Below, in pieces: positions 9,542 to 19,119 of a stretch of 36,119 nt of DNA. The notes beneath the pieces were generated by a model. The model saw only the letters and a program-made list of their open reading frames with translations, was not told the origin of the DNA and searched no databases. The DNA comes from Stenotrophomonas maltophilia (GTDB lineage Bacteria; Pseudomonadota; Gammaproteobacteria; Xanthomonadales; Xanthomonadaceae), in the NCBI GenBank assembly GCA_002387845.1, contig DGLB01000001.1, positions 71,687 through 107,805 on the forward strand. Reading direction: 5' to 3'. Position 1 is the first letter of the stretch; each line of letters opens with the position of its first letter. The position numbers were made by a program, and so were the translations under genes.

Positions 9542-11319
9542 GAGGCTTCCTGCCAGCCGCGCGACAGTCGCATCGCCGCGGTGATGAGGCCCACGTGCGA
9601 ATAGGTCTGCGGGAAGTTGCCCCAGGCCTCGCCGTTGTCGAAGGCAAGGTCCTCGGACAGCAGGCCCAGGTGGTTGCGGCGCTCCAGCAGCATTTCGAAC
9701 ATTTCGCGCGCCTCGTCGAGGCGACCGATCGCAGCCAGCGCGTCGATGTACCAGAACGTGCAGATGGTGAAGCTGGTTTCCGGCTCGCCGAAATCATCGG
9801 GTGCCACGTAGCGGTACAGCGCGTTGCCGTGCTTGAGGTCGCGGCCGATGGCCTCGACGGTGGCGACGAAGCGGGCATCGTCGGCTTCGATGAAGCCGAT
9901 GTCGGCCAGCAGCAGCAATGACGCATCCAGGCGGTGCCCGCCGAAGGTGTCGGTGAAATGCCCCAGCTCATCGCTCCATGCCTCGCGCAGGATGCGCGCG
10001 TGGATGGTGTTGGCGCGGTCGCGCCAGTAAGTGGCACGCTCGTCCAGCTTCAGCCGAACCGCGATCTTGCACAGGCGGTCGCAGGCCGCCCAGCACATCG
10101 CGCTGGTGTAGGTGTGCACCTCGGTGCGGCCCCGGAACTCCCACAGCCCGGCGTCGGGCACGTCGTGCAGCGCGAACGCCTGTTCGCCCAGCGGTTCCAG
10201 CCGCGCGAAGGTGTGGGTGTCGCCCGGGTCCTGCAGGCGCTGGTCGAAGAACAGCTGGGTCGAGGCCAGCACCACGCTGCCGTACACATCGTGCTGGCGC
10301 TGGATCCAGGCCAGGTTGCCGCGCCGCACCGGGCCCATGCCGCGGTAGCCGTCCAGCGTGGCCACTTCGTGCTCGTCCAGCTTGGCTTCGAAGCCGATGC
10401 CGTATAGCGGCTGCAGGCTGCCATCGGCCGTGGCCAAGTTGAAGATGTAGCCCAGGAACTGCTCCATGGTGCGCGTGGCCCCCAGGCGGTTGAGCGCGCG
10501 GACCACGAAGGCGGCATCGCGCAGCCAGCAGTAGCGGTAGTCCCAGTTGCGGATGCTGCCGGGTGCCTCGGGAATGGAGGTGGTCATGGCCGCGATGATG
10601 GCGCCGCTGTCTTCGTACTGGCACAGCTTCAGGGTGATTGCGCTGCGGATCACCGCGTCCTGCCATTCCAGCGGAATGGACAGGTAGCGCACCCATTCGC
10701 GCCAGTAGTCGCGGGTGCGCTGGAAGGCTTCCTGCACGTAACCGCTGATGGAACGGGTCAGGGTTTCATCCACGCCCAGCACCAGGTGCACCGGGTGGCT
10801 GAGCACGAACGGCAGCTGGTCGCGGACGAAGCGCAGCGGCACGTCGGTGGTCAGGCGCAGCACATGGTCGGGCAGTACCCAGCGGATGTGGTTGCTGCCC
10901 CAGGTGGCGTCCGGTACGTCCGCGCCCCAGTTGGCCAGCGGGCGTGCGCGCACGATGATGCGCGGGTTGCCCTTCAGTGGCCGCACCTGGCGGATCAGGC
11001 TGACCGGGCGGTAGAAGCGGTCGTTGTGCCGCCAGCGCGGCGCGAAGTCGATGATTTCCAGCGCGCCGCCGTGCTTGTCATGCAGCACCGTGCGCAGGAT
11101 GGCGGTGTTGGTCAGGTACTGCTGTTCGCTGCCGATCATGTCTTCCAGTTCGATGGCGAAGTCGCCACCTTCCTGGGCATTGGGCTGCAGCAGCGCGCAG
11201 AAGGTCGGGTCGCCATCGAAGGTCGGCAGGCAGCTCCACACCACGCGGCCGTGGCGATCGATCAGGGCACCAAAGCTGCCGTTGCCGACAACGCCCAGGT
11301 CCAGATTGGATTCACTCAT
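9538..11319 (-). CDS. Glycoside hydrolase family 15 protein (glucoamylase/trehalase-like)
   Basis: A 593-residue GH15 protein with the N-terminal bacterial beta-sandwich (start LDLGVVGNGSFGALIDRHG) and the (alpha/alpha)6 catalytic domain with the family signature IRNWDYRYCWLRDAAF (266-281) and the late EAWGNFPQTYSHVGLI motif. The ATG at 11319 begins at the conserved N-terminus; the frame is open further upstream but would overlap otsB. No signal peptide is seen, so it should be cytoplasmic. Lying between otsB (16 bases upstream) and otsA (ATGA overlap), it most likely acts on trehalose or a related glucoside, as GH15 trehalases do. Substrate is an inference from context; a glucan hydrolase is the alternative. 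Confidence 0.9.
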
Positions 11320-11335
11320 GCGGGGGATTCCAGTT

Positions 11336-12115
11336 TCAGTATGCGTTTTCGCGCAGCCAGGCATGCACATTGCGGATCTGCGGCAGGGCGAACACGGCGG
11401 CGCTGGGCTCGCGCGCGCCCACCAGCACGCTCCAGCCGTGCAGGGTGTTGGCGGCATCGAAGCCGTATTCGTCGGTGAGGTCGTCGCCCAGGAACACCGG
11501 CACGCGGCCGCGGAACGGCGTGTGCTGCATCAGCTGGCGGATGGCGCGGCCCTTGTCGCTGCCCACCGGCACGAACTCGACTACATGGTCACCCGGTTGC
11601 AGTCGATACCCGCTGTGTCCGCGAATGTGGCGTTCGGCGAAGTGCTGGACCTCGGTACCGGCGTGGGGCGCGCCGCGCCAGTGCAGGGCCAGGCTGCGGC
11701 CCTTGTTCTCGACCAGCACGCCCGGATGGCCGTGCGCGAAGCGCATGGCCTGCTGGTGGACGGCGTGCAGCCAGGTGCTGGTGTTGCTGTCGTCGGCCGC
11801 GTCATGCGCGGGCGGGTCCAGCGCGGGATGGGTGCGCAGTTCGTGTCCGTGCAGGCCGGCGGCAGGCAGCCGCAGCGGCGCGAACAGCGTATCCAGCTGT
11901 TCCAGCGGTCGGCCGCTGATCAGCGCAACCGCACCTTCCAGCCGATCGCTGATGCGTCCAATCGCCTCGCGCACCTCGGGCAGCAGACTCACCGCCTCGG
12001 GGTCGTCGGCAAATTCTATGAGGGTGCCATCCACGTCCAGGAACAGCGCACAGGCATCGTCCAGCAGTGGCGGCGGCGGACGTTGGGGGAAGTCGTTGGC
12101 CATGGCGGCCAACAT
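11336..12115 (-). CDS. otsB: Trehalose-phosphatase
   Basis: A 259-residue HAD-superfamily phosphatase that converts trehalose-6-phosphate to trehalose. The nucleophile motif is ALFLDVDGTLIEFA (about residues 23-36), followed by ALISGRPLEQL and the motif IV acid cluster VFLGDDLTDEYGFDAAN. It is the first gene of the minus-strand trehalose operon, 16 bases upstream of the GH15 gene. The start is uncertain: ATG at 12115 and ATG at 12103 are both in frame and neither has a strong ribosome binding site; the longer form is listed. Confidence 0.94.
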   Translation of the reverse strand: MLAAMANDFPQRPPPPLLDDACALFLDVDGTLIEFADDPEAVSLLPEVREAIGRISDRLEGAVALISGRPLEQLDTLFAPLRLPAAGLHGHELRTHPALDPPAHDAADDSNTSTWLHAVHQQAMRFAHGHPGVLVENKGRSLALHWRGAPHAGTEVQHFAERHIRGHSGYRLQPGDHVVEFVPVGSDKGRAIRQLMQHTPFRGRVPVFLGDDLTDEYGFDAANTLHGWSVLVGAREPSAAVFALPQIRNVHAWLRENAY

Positions 12116-12150
12116 GCCACCGCAAATGTGATTGCCGGGTGTTTAAACAA

Positions 12151-12181
12151 CGCAGGGCACCGGAACACCCGGTACCCTGCG
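12151..12181 (-). terminator. Hairpin terminator of the TonB receptor gene
   Basis: CGCAGGGCACCGG (12151-12163) pairs with CCGGTACCCTGCG (12169-12181) with one wobble pair. On the minus strand it is followed by TTGTTT. It lies 17 bases after the receptor stop and upstream of otsB, separating the two units; the T tract is short. Confidence 0.65.
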
Positions 12182-12197
12182 CGTCCTGCATCAAGGG

Positions 12198-14645
12198 TCA
12201 GAACGTATACCGCACGCGCCCGTAATAGTAGGCACCATTGCTTCCAATCGGCGACAGCACGTCATACGGCAGGTTGCCGAAGTAGTAGATGTCCTCGTTG
12301 GACAGATCCGAGTAGTTGTCGGTCAGGTTCTGCCCACCCAATGCCGCGCTCCACTGCGGGGTGATCTTGAACTCCACTTCCGCATCCAGCTGCCATTCGG
12401 CCCCATAGGTCTGGCGCGGAATGTAACCATCACCGAAGTTGAACACCCGGGTGGCGCTGCCGTACCGGGTCAGGCGGCTGTTGAGCGCCCAGCGGTCATT
12501 CGTCCACGCCGCCGCCAGCGAACCGCGCGTGCGCGGGGTCGCATCGGTCAACGTGTTGGTTTCCTCAACGCCGAACAACACGTAATCCGGGTCCAGTGCG
12601 AGCAGGCTGGCCGGGGTGGGCAGCACATTCTTCAGCGTGGTCTTGTTGTAGGCGTAGGTACCGGTCAGCACCAGCTCGCCACCGCCAAGCGACTGCCGCC
12701 AGTTGCTCACCAGTTCCGCGCCGCGGGTGCGGGTGTCAGCGGCATTGACGAAGAAGCTGGCGCTCTGCAGCCCCGCCACACCGAACTGCTGCTGCACGTA
12801 GTCGGTGAGTGCGTCGCCGGTGATGCTTTCGGACAGCGCAATGCGGTCGTCGATGTCGATCTGGTAGAAGTCCAGCGACACATCGAAGTGGTCGCCAATG
12901 CGGCTGGTGAAGCCCAGACTGGTGTTGACCGACTTCTCCGGCTTCAGGTCGGTGGCACCCAGGCCGCGGGCAATCGGATTGTTCACCGATAGCGTGCGGC
13001 CCTGCACCAGCTGGCCGGCGGCGTTGTAACCGGTGGAGGTGGACTCATAGCCGATCTGTGCCAGCGACGGCGCACGGAAGTTGTTGGAAATGGCACCGCG
13101 CAGCGCGAACGCCGGGGTGAATTCATAGCGCAGGCCGAGCTTGCCGGTCAGCTCGCCACCGTAGTCGTCGCTGTGTTCGTAACGCGCGGCCAGGTCACTG
13201 GAGAAGTGGTCGCCGAAGGTGCTGGACAGGCTGGCATAGGCGCTGGCGACATCGCGCGAGAGCGAGGTGGCATCCTGCGGGGTCAGGCCGCCACCGGCCT
13301 GCGAGCCGGTCGGGCGGTCGGTGTACGGGCCCGCGGCATAGCTGGCGGCATCACCGGGGCGCGTCTGGTAGTGGTCGCGGCGGGCTTCCAGGCCCAGACC
13401 CAGGCTGTGGCTGTTGTTGCCCTGGGTGAACACCCGGCCCAGGTCGAAGTTGCCCACGGTCAGTTCATTGCGGTAATCGCCGGTCTTGAACGTGGTCGGG
13501 CTGGTCGGGCCCAGCGACGCGTTGAGCGAATTGCGCAGGCGGTAGGTGAAGGTGTTGAAGCCGTAGTCCAGGCTGGCGTCGTAGTTCCATTCGCCCAACT
13601 GGCCCTTCGCACCGGCCACGGCCTGCACGTCGCGGTTCTCGCCTTCGGAAATCGGGCGGTAGCCGTTCGGGTAGACCTCCTGCCAGTTGGCGTCGCTGTC
13701 GGGGTAGCGGAAGTAGTTCGCGCCTTCACTGTCGCGCTGGTTGAAGGTGCTGAAGAAATAGAACTTCGAGGTTTCGCCGAACGGCAGTTCGCTGTTGATC
13801 CAGGCGTTCAGATCCTTGGTCTTGCCGTCGCCCAGCACGTAGTTGCGCTGCCCCTGCAGGGCCAGGTTGGTGTCGCTCTGGTCCCACGGCGGAATCTGGT
13901 CGAAGCCGGCGCGGTTGGTGCCTTCGCGGTTCTTCAGTTCCAGGCCGACGCGCAGGAAGCCACCGTTGTCCCCCAGCACGGTGCCGACCTTGGCGCTGAA
14001 GAAGCTGGTCTGGCCGTCGGTGATGGTGCGGTCAATCGGCTTGAGGTCGGTGTGGTGCGCGCCAAAGCTGGCTTCAATCGCGCCGCCTTCCGGCGCGTTG
14101 TCGAGGATCACGTTGATCACACCGGCAACGGCGTCCGAACCGTACAGCGCGCCGGCACCGTCGCGCAGTACTTCGATGCGCTGGATCGCGCTGACCGGAA
14201 TCGCGTTGAAGTCCACCGGCGTGGTGCCCTTGCCGATCTTGCTGTCGGTGTTGACCAGCGCGCTGGTGTGGCGGCGCTTGCCGTTCACCAGCACCAGTAC
14301 CTGGTCAGGCGACAGGCCACGCAACTGCGCGGCGCGCACATGGTCGGCACCGCCGGAGTTGGACTGGCGCGGGAAGTTGAACGACGGCAGCAGGGTCTGC
14401 AGGGCGCTGCCGAGCTCGCCGTTGGCCACACCGGCCTTGCGGATGTCCTCGGCGGTGAGCACGTCCACCGGCGAGGTCGATTCCAGCACGGTGCGGTCGA
14501 TGGCGCGGGTGCCGGTGACGATCACCGTGTCCAGGGTGGTGGCCGAAGCCGGCGCGTCCTGCGCGTGAAGGTCCTGGGCCAGCAGGGGAGAAGAGAGGAC
14601 CAGGGCAATGGCAAGGCCAAGGCGTGACGCGGACGGGCGGGACAT
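12198..14645 (-). CDS. TonB-dependent receptor
   Basis: An 815-residue outer-membrane active transporter. The ATG at 14645 has a GGAG ribosome binding site and gives a Sec signal peptide ending near LLAQDLHAQ; a longer start at 14699 would put a Ser/Pro-rich stretch before the signal. A TonB-box-like stretch (TLDTVIVTGTR) leads into the plug domain (SPVDVLTAEDIRKAG, LRGLSPDQVLVLVNGKRRH, IEVLRDGAGALYGSDAVAGV), then the 22-strand barrel, with the C-terminal aromatic signature YYYGRVRYTF. There is no STN domain, so it is not of the signalling type. Plug motifs resemble receptors of the broad CirA/vitamin B12 group; the substrate cannot be read from the sequence. It stands alone, with its own promoter and terminator. 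Confidence 0.93.
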   Translation of the reverse strand: MSRPSASRLGLAIALVLSSPLLAQDLHAQDAPASATTLDTVIVTGTRAIDRTVLESTSPVDVLTAEDIRKAGVANGELGSALQTLLPSFNFPRQSNSGGADHVRAAQLRGLSPDQVLVLVNGKRRHTSALVNTDSKIGKGTTPVDFNAIPVSAIQRIEVLRDGAGALYGSDAVAGVINVILDNAPEGGAIEASFGAHHTDLKPIDRTITDGQTSFFSAKVGTVLGDNGGFLRVGLELKNREGTNRAGFDQIPPWDQSDTNLALQGQRNYVLGDGKTKDLNAWINSELPFGETSKFYFFSTFNQRDSEGANYFRYPDSDANWQEVYPNGYRPISEGENRDVQAVAGAKGQLGEWNYDASLDYGFNTFTYRLRNSLNASLGPTSPTTFKTGDYRNELTVGNFDLGRVFTQGNNSHSLGLGLEARRDHYQTRPGDAASYAAGPYTDRPTGSQAGGGLTPQDATSLSRDVASAYASLSSTFGDHFSSDLAARYEHSDDYGGELTGKLGLRYEFTPAFALRGAISNNFRAPSLAQIGYESTSTGYNAAGQLVQGRTLSVNNPIARGLGATDLKPEKSVNTSLGFTSRIGDHFDVSLDFYQIDIDDRIALSESITGDALTDYVQQQFGVAGLQSASFFVNAADTRTRGAELVSNWRQSLGGGELVLTGTYAYNKTTLKNVLPTPASLLALDPDYVLFGVEETNTLTDATPRTRGSLAAAWTNDRWALNSRLTRYGSATRVFNFGDGYIPRQTYGAEWQLDAEVEFKITPQWSAALGGQNLTDNYSDLSNEDIYYFGNLPYDVLSPIGSNGAYYYGRVRYTF

Positions 14646-14706
14646 GCGGACTCCAGCAGAACGACGGGGGGAGAAGGGGGAGGGGATGGATAGTTTCATT
14701 TACATC

Positions 14707-14754
14707 CATCCGGATGAAGCGATATATTATAGTGGCGTGATGACGGCCTGTGAC
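14707..14754 (-). promoter_or_regulatory. Promoter and palindrome upstream of the TonB receptor
   Basis: On the minus strand a perfect TATAAT (14731-14726) lies 17 bases from GTCACA (14754-14749), a 4/6 match to a sigma-70 -35 box, in a locally AT-rich stretch. Just downstream of the -10, where transcription should start, is the perfect palindrome CATCCGGATG (14707-14716), which could be a repressor site. The ATG is 80 bases downstream of the -10. Confidence 0.55.
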
Positions 14755-14878
14755 GCAAGTCCCGAATGACCGGGGATGCATGCAGGCTGGGCATCAGCTG
14801 ATAACCCTTGGTGATCTGCGCGGGAACCGGATGTCCTGCACGCTTCCTTCCCCCGCACCTGTTCCGGAGATGTCCCTG

Positions 14879-15364
14879 ATGAAGTCCTATGCCCTGCTGT
14901 TCGCCGTGATCCTGGCTGCCAGCGGCTGTGCGACCGCCGCTGGCCCTGCCAGCACGGCAAACGCACCGGCCGCCGTTACCGCCACCCTGCAGGGCGATTC
15001 CGCGCGCCCGGACGCGGCCGCCGGCTGGGTGCGCAGCGAGCTGTATTTCGGCGTGGGCGAAGAGAGCGGGGCATCCGAGCGCAAGCAGACCGATGCCATT
15101 ACCGACGCGCAGTGGCGCGATTTCCTCGACAAGCAGGTCACGCCGCGTTTCCCCGATGGCCTGACCGTGTTCGATGCCTACGGCCAGTGGCTGTTCCGGG
15201 GTGCCAAAGAGCCCAATCGCCTGCGCACCAAGGTGCTGGTGGTGCTGCATGAAAACACGCCGCAGCGCCGCGCCGACATCGAGGCGATCCGACTGGCGTG
15301 GAAGCAGGCCACGGGGCACCAGAGTGTGTTGTGGGCGCAGCAGGCGGTTGAGGTGTCGTTCTAA
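14879..15364 (+). CDS. DUF3574 domain lipoprotein
   Basis: A 161-residue secreted protein of the DUF3574 family, function unknown. The ATG at 14879 has GGAG at 14866-14869 with nine bases of spacing and gives a lipoprotein signal peptide with lipobox AASGC (Cys17); the ATG at 14870 sits too close to that site. The folded part shows the family pattern SELYFGVG, ITDAQWRDFLDKQVTPRFPDG, FDAYGQWL and VLVVLHENTPQ. The longer open frame from 14750 has no support. It is divergent from the TonB receptor and lies upstream of poxB, separated by a hairpin. Confidence 0.86.
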   Translation: MKSYALLFAVILAASGCATAAGPASTANAPAAVTATLQGDSARPDAAAGWVRSELYFGVGEESGASERKQTDAITDAQWRDFLDKQVTPRFPDGLTVFDAYGQWLFRGAKEPNRLRTKVLVVLHENTPQRRADIEAIRLAWKQATGHQSVLWAQQAVEVSF

Positions 15365-15417
15365 GGCGTATGCACCCACGGTGCACACCCAGCACTGACG
15401 TACATACATAGGTATGA

Positions 15418-15441
15418 ACCGGCGTGTTTTCGCACGCCGGT
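15418..15441. promoter_or_regulatory. Hairpin between the DUF3574 gene and poxB
   Basis: ACCGGCGTG (15418-15426) and CACGCCGGT (15433-15441) form a perfect 9-base stem around TTTTCG. It lies 53 bases after the DUF3574 stop and 54 before the poxB start. It may be a weak terminator or a symmetric operator; no T tail follows. Confidence 0.45.
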
Positions 15442-15495
15442 GTCACCTGCGCAGGACTAGGCTGCAGATTCCCCCGGAACTGTGGATGTCCTGTC

Positions 15496-17217
15496 ATGAG
15501 CAAGCGCGTTGCCGAAATTGTCGTTGAAACCCTGCAGGCGGCTGGCGTGCGCCACTGTTACGGGATCGTTGGCGACACCCTCAATCACGTCACCGATGCC
15601 ATCCATCGCAGCGATATCGACTGGGTGCATGTGCGCCATGAAGAGGTGGCCGCGTTTGCCGCCGGGGCCGATTCGCTGATCAGCGGGCAGCTGACTGCGT
15701 GTGCGGGCTCCTGTGGGCCGGGCAGCCTGCATTTCATCAACGGCATCTTCGAAAGCAACCGCAACCGCGCGCCCATGGTGCTGATTGCCAGCCAGATCGT
15801 CACCGCCGAACTGGGCATGGAATTCCCGCAGGAAGTGGACTTCAAGGCGGTGTATGCCAGCTGCAGCGTGTTCTGCGAGCAGGTGCACAGCCCGGAGCAG
15901 GCGCGCCGCGTGGTGGCGCTGGCCTGCCAGGCGGCGATCAGCCGCCGCGGCGTGGCGGTGGTGATCCTGCCGGCCGATATCAGCGAAGCGGAAGTGAAGC
16001 ACGACGTGCCGTTCGGCGTGCATGTCACCCAGCCGGTGCTGCGCCCCAGCGACGAAGAACTGCAGCGTATCGCTGCGTTGATTGGCGAGGGCACGCGCAT
16101 CGGCATATACGCCGGTGCCGGCTGCGAGCACGCGCATGACGCGCTGGTGGCGCTGGGTGAGCGCTTGAAGGCTCCCATCGCGCACACCTCGCGGGCCAAG
16201 GACTTCGTGGAGTACGACAATCCTTACAACATGGGCATGACCGGCATCTTCGGCATCGAATCGGGATTCCATACGCTGATGGCCTGCGACACCCTGTTGC
16301 TGCTGGGGGCCGATTTCGCGTGGGGCCAGTACTACCCGGACAAGGCCACGCTGATCCAGGTGGACCGTGACGGCAGCCACCTGGGCCGCCGCCACCCGGT
16401 GCAGCTGGGCGTGGTGGGCGACATCGGCCCCACGCTGGAGGCCCTGTTGCCGATGCTGCCGCCACGCGAAGACCGCAGTTTCCTGGATGAATGCATCGGG
16501 CGTCGCGACAAGGCATTGGCCACGCGGGCGGACGAGGAGCAACCCGGCGAGGGCACCTTGATCCACCCGCAACACCTGACCGCGCTGATTGACCGGCATG
16601 CCAACGACGATGCGCTGTTCACCGCCGACGGCGGCTCGCCGATGGTCTGGATCCTGCGCCACATCCGCGCCAACGGCCGCCGCCGTACCCTGACCAGTCT
16701 GTTGCACGGCACGATGGCCAATGCCATGCCGCAGGCGCTGGGCCTGCAGAAGGCGTTTCCGGGGCGGCAGGTGATTTCGCTGTCCGGCGATGGCGGCATT
16801 GCCATGCTGCTGGGTGATCTGCTGACCGCCGTGCAGGAGAATCTCCCGATCAAGGTGGTGGTCTACAACAACAGCTCGCTGAATTTCGTCGAGCTGGAGC
16901 AGAAGGTGGAGGGGTTGCTGGACAACTACACCGATCTGAAGAACCCGGATTTCGGCCGCCTGGCCGAGGTGATCGGCTTCTATGGCCGCACCGTGACCCG
17001 CAGCGAAGACCTGGAGCAGGCCGTGCAGGACGTGCTCGCGCACCCGGGACCGGCACTGCTGGACGTCCATACCAGCCCGACCGAGCTGGTGATGCCGCCG
17101 CAGGTGGAGGCCAAGCAGGTGGCCGGCACCGCGCTGTATGCGGCCAAGGCGGTGCTCAGCGGGCGGGTGCGGGACGTGCGCGACCTGCTGGCCAATAATT
17201 TCCTCAACAAGCCCTGA
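15496..17217 (+). CDS. poxB: Pyruvate dehydrogenase (quinone) / pyruvate oxidase, ThDP-dependent
   Basis: A 573-residue thiamine-diphosphate enzyme of the PoxB type, which decarboxylates pyruvate to acetate and CO2 and passes electrons to ubiquinone at the inner membrane. The pyrimidine-binding domain has the catalytic Glu50 (HVRHEEVAAFAAGADS), the central domain is the FAD/Rossmann part, and the C-terminal domain has the ThDP metal motif GDGG at 431 ending NNSSLN. The C-terminal tail (AKAVLSGRVRDVRDLLANNF) matches the place of the lipid-activated membrane helix in E. coli PoxB. ATG 15496 is the start of homology; the frame is open further upstream. Acetolactate synthase is the nearest alternative but fits less well. 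Confidence 0.9.
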   Translation: MSKRVAEIVVETLQAAGVRHCYGIVGDTLNHVTDAIHRSDIDWVHVRHEEVAAFAAGADSLISGQLTACAGSCGPGSLHFINGIFESNRNRAPMVLIASQIVTAELGMEFPQEVDFKAVYASCSVFCEQVHSPEQARRVVALACQAAISRRGVAVVILPADISEAEVKHDVPFGVHVTQPVLRPSDEELQRIAALIGEGTRIGIYAGAGCEHAHDALVALGERLKAPIAHTSRAKDFVEYDNPYNMGMTGIFGIESGFHTLMACDTLLLLGADFAWGQYYPDKATLIQVDRDGSHLGRRHPVQLGVVGDIGPTLEALLPMLPPREDRSFLDECIGRRDKALATRADEEQPGEGTLIHPQHLTALIDRHANDDALFTADGGSPMVWILRHIRANGRRRTLTSLLHGTMANAMPQALGLQKAFPGRQVISLSGDGGIAMLLGDLLTAVQENLPIKVVVYNNSSLNFVELEQKVEGLLDNYTDLKNPDFGRLAEVIGFYGRTVTRSEDLEQAVQDVLAHPGPALLDVHTSPTELVMPPQVEAKQVAGTALYAAKAVLSGRVRDVRDLLANNFLNKP

Positions 17218-17237
17218 TCCGCCGGGTCCGGGAATCG

Positions 17238-17296
17238 GTAGCGCCGGCCGTTGGCCGGCCCACGCACTGCCTGGGCCGGCCAACGGCCGGCGCTAC
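17238..17296. repeat. SMAG (GTAG) REP-like dimer
   Basis: A perfect 25-base inverted repeat (17238-17262 and 17272-17296) with a nine-base loop, starting GTAG and ending CTAC; each arm itself contains a GCCGGCCGTTGGCCGGC hairpin. This is the plan of the GTAG-headed SMAG repeats of Stenotrophomonas. It lies between poxB and the permease, and may end poxB transcription. Confidence 0.85.
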
Positions 17297-17373
17297 CCGG
17301 TGTTCCACGTGCGTACCTGTTGTTGGCGGCAACGAAGCCCTACCATCGGGTACCCCCACCCGTAACCGCCCGC

Positions 17374-18969
17374 ATGTCCGCATCCCCCTCCGTCTCCGGA
17401 CGTCCACGCTGGTTCGTCGCTGGCGATTTCAACGGTTTCTTCGGTCTGGTGGTGGACAACCTGTCCATCCTCGGTTTCATCGCCATGGCACTGGTGGGCA
17501 TCTTCCAGTTCCCGGCCGACGTGGTGTTCGGGCGGATGTTCCCCGGCACCGCCTTCGGCGTGCTGGTTGGCAACGTGCTGTACACCTGGATGGCGCGGCG
17601 TCTGGCCGCACGCACCGGCCGCGATGATGTGACCGCGATGCCGCTGGGGCTGGATGCGCCTACCAGCATCGGCATGGCCCTGCTGGTGCTGGGTCCGGCG
17701 TTCCTGGCGTTCAAGGCGCAGGGTCTGGCCCCGCATGACGCGGCCATCGCCACCTGGCAGCTGGGCATGGCCTCGCTGGTGATCATGGGCGTGCTGAAAA
17801 TCATCCTGTCGTTCTTCGGCGAAGCGGTGACCCGCGCGCTGCCGCGTGCCTCGCTGCTGGGCTCGATTGCGGGCATCGCCATCGTGCTGATGGGGTTCCT
17901 GCCGCTGCTGGAAACCCTGCGTTCGCCGGTGGTGGGCTTCGTCACCCTGGGCCTGCTGCTGTACGTGCTGGTGGCCAAGCGCAGGCTGCCCATTCGCGCG
18001 CCGGGCGTGCTGGTCGCCTTCGTCTTCGGCACCGTGCTGTATTACGGGCTGGGCCTGGCGGGCCTGGGCGCACCGGGTTTCAAGGTGCCGGAGTGGACCC
18101 CACCGCAGGTGGTGCTGCCGTGGCCGACGCTGGGCTTCATTGAGGGCCTGCCCACGGCCATGACCTACCTGCCGCTGCTGCTGCCGTTCGGGCTGCTGAT
18201 GGTGGTGGGCGGCATCAACGTTTCGGAAAGCGCGCGCGCGGCCGGCGACGACTACCGCACCCGCGACATCCTGCTGGTGGAGGCAGTGGCCACCCTGGTG
18301 GCCGGGCTGTGCGGCGGCGTGGCGCAGACCACGCCGTACATCGGCCAGCCGGCCTACAAGCACATGGGCGCGCGCAGTGGTTACACGCTGCTCACCGGCC
18401 TGTTCGTCGGCATCGGCGGCATGCTCGGGGTGATCTCCGGGCTGGTGCAGTGGCTGCCGCTGGCGGTGCTGGCCCCGATCATCGTCTACGTGGCCATCGA
18501 CATCACCACCCAGGCCTTCCAGGCCACCCCGCGCGAGCATGCCGGCGCGATGGTGCTTGGCTTCCTGCCTTCGGTGGCGTATCTGCTGGCGATCAAGGCC
18601 CCGGGCTGGATCGCGCCGGATCAGCTGGTGGCGATGACCACCACCCTGGACGGTCATGGCCTGCCGGAACTGGCGGTGATCTTCACCCTGGGCAATGGCT
18701 TCATCATCACCTCGATGCTGTGGATTGCAGCGGTGGTGGCGATGATCGACGGCAAGCTGCTGCGCGCCTCCGGCATTCTGCTGGTCGCCGCGGTGCTGAC
18801 GCTGTTCGGCCTGATCCACTCGGTGGACCCGCGTGGCGGCATCTACCTGCCTTGGGCGCTGGAAGGGTTGCCGAAGCTGATCATGTGGCAGTTCGCCGGC
18901 GCGTATGTGGCCTTGGCGGCCTTGCTGGCCGTGTTGTCACTGCAGAAGGACAACGTGCCGGAGCGGTAA
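17374..18969 (+). CDS. NCS2-family-like permease (xanthine/uracil type)
   Basis: A 531-residue integral membrane protein with about 12 hydrophobic segments, the first near residues 24-45 (GLVVDNLSILGFIAMALVGI). Family-like features are the early region TAMPLGLDAPTSIGMALLVLGPAF and a conserved loop NVSESARAAGDDYRTRDI, followed by VAQTTPYIGQPAYKHMGARS, which resembles the substrate loop of nucleobase transporters. The substrate is not clear; NCS2/AzgA-type is the best fit and a SulP-like carrier is the alternative. The ATG at 17374 is the only plausible start before the first membrane segment but has no Shine-Dalgarno sequence, so expression may be low or leaderless. It stands alone behind a SMAG repeat. 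Confidence 0.8.
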   Translation: MSASPSVSGRPRWFVAGDFNGFFGLVVDNLSILGFIAMALVGIFQFPADVVFGRMFPGTAFGVLVGNVLYTWMARRLAARTGRDDVTAMPLGLDAPTSIGMALLVLGPAFLAFKAQGLAPHDAAIATWQLGMASLVIMGVLKIILSFFGEAVTRALPRASLLGSIAGIAIVLMGFLPLLETLRSPVVGFVTLGLLLYVLVAKRRLPIRAPGVLVAFVFGTVLYYGLGLAGLGAPGFKVPEWTPPQVVLPWPTLGFIEGLPTAMTYLPLLLPFGLLMVVGGINVSESARAAGDDYRTRDILLVEAVATLVAGLCGGVAQTTPYIGQPAYKHMGARSGYTLLTGLFVGIGGMLGVISGLVQWLPLAVLAPIIVYVAIDITTQAFQATPREHAGAMVLGFLPSVAYLLAIKAPGWIAPDQLVAMTTTLDGHGLPELAVIFTLGNGFIITSMLWIAAVVAMIDGKLLRASGILLVAAVLTLFGLIHSVDPRGGIYLPWALEGLPKLIMWQFAGAYVALAALLAVLSLQKDNVPER

Positions 18970-19119
18970 AACGCCTTCGGCATGGGGCGTCGTTCCTGAC
19001 GGCCGCGCCGGGAGGGGGCACCGGTAGGGTCGGTCGTCAGACGACTGCACGGACCGGTGCAACGCCCGGGGACGCATGACCGGCGACGGAGGCATGTCTC
19101 CGGCAGGCGTCCACAGCCG

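Noticed and set aside
13173..14627. 484-residue plus-strand frame opposite the TonB receptor
   Set aside because: Val/Ala-rich antisense shadow without a ribosome binding site; the receptor has its signal peptide, plug and barrel signatures on the other strand.
15457..17283. 608-residue minus-strand frame opposite poxB
   Set aside because: Low-complexity, His/Gln-rich translation typical of the reverse strand of a GC-rich gene; poxB has complete ThDP motifs.
18970..19119. Degenerate GTAG repeat between the permease and the GST gene
   Set aside because: GTAGGGTCGG and a small GTCGT-CAG-ACGAC hairpin are present but do not form the SMAG arm structure; at most weak terminator hairpins.
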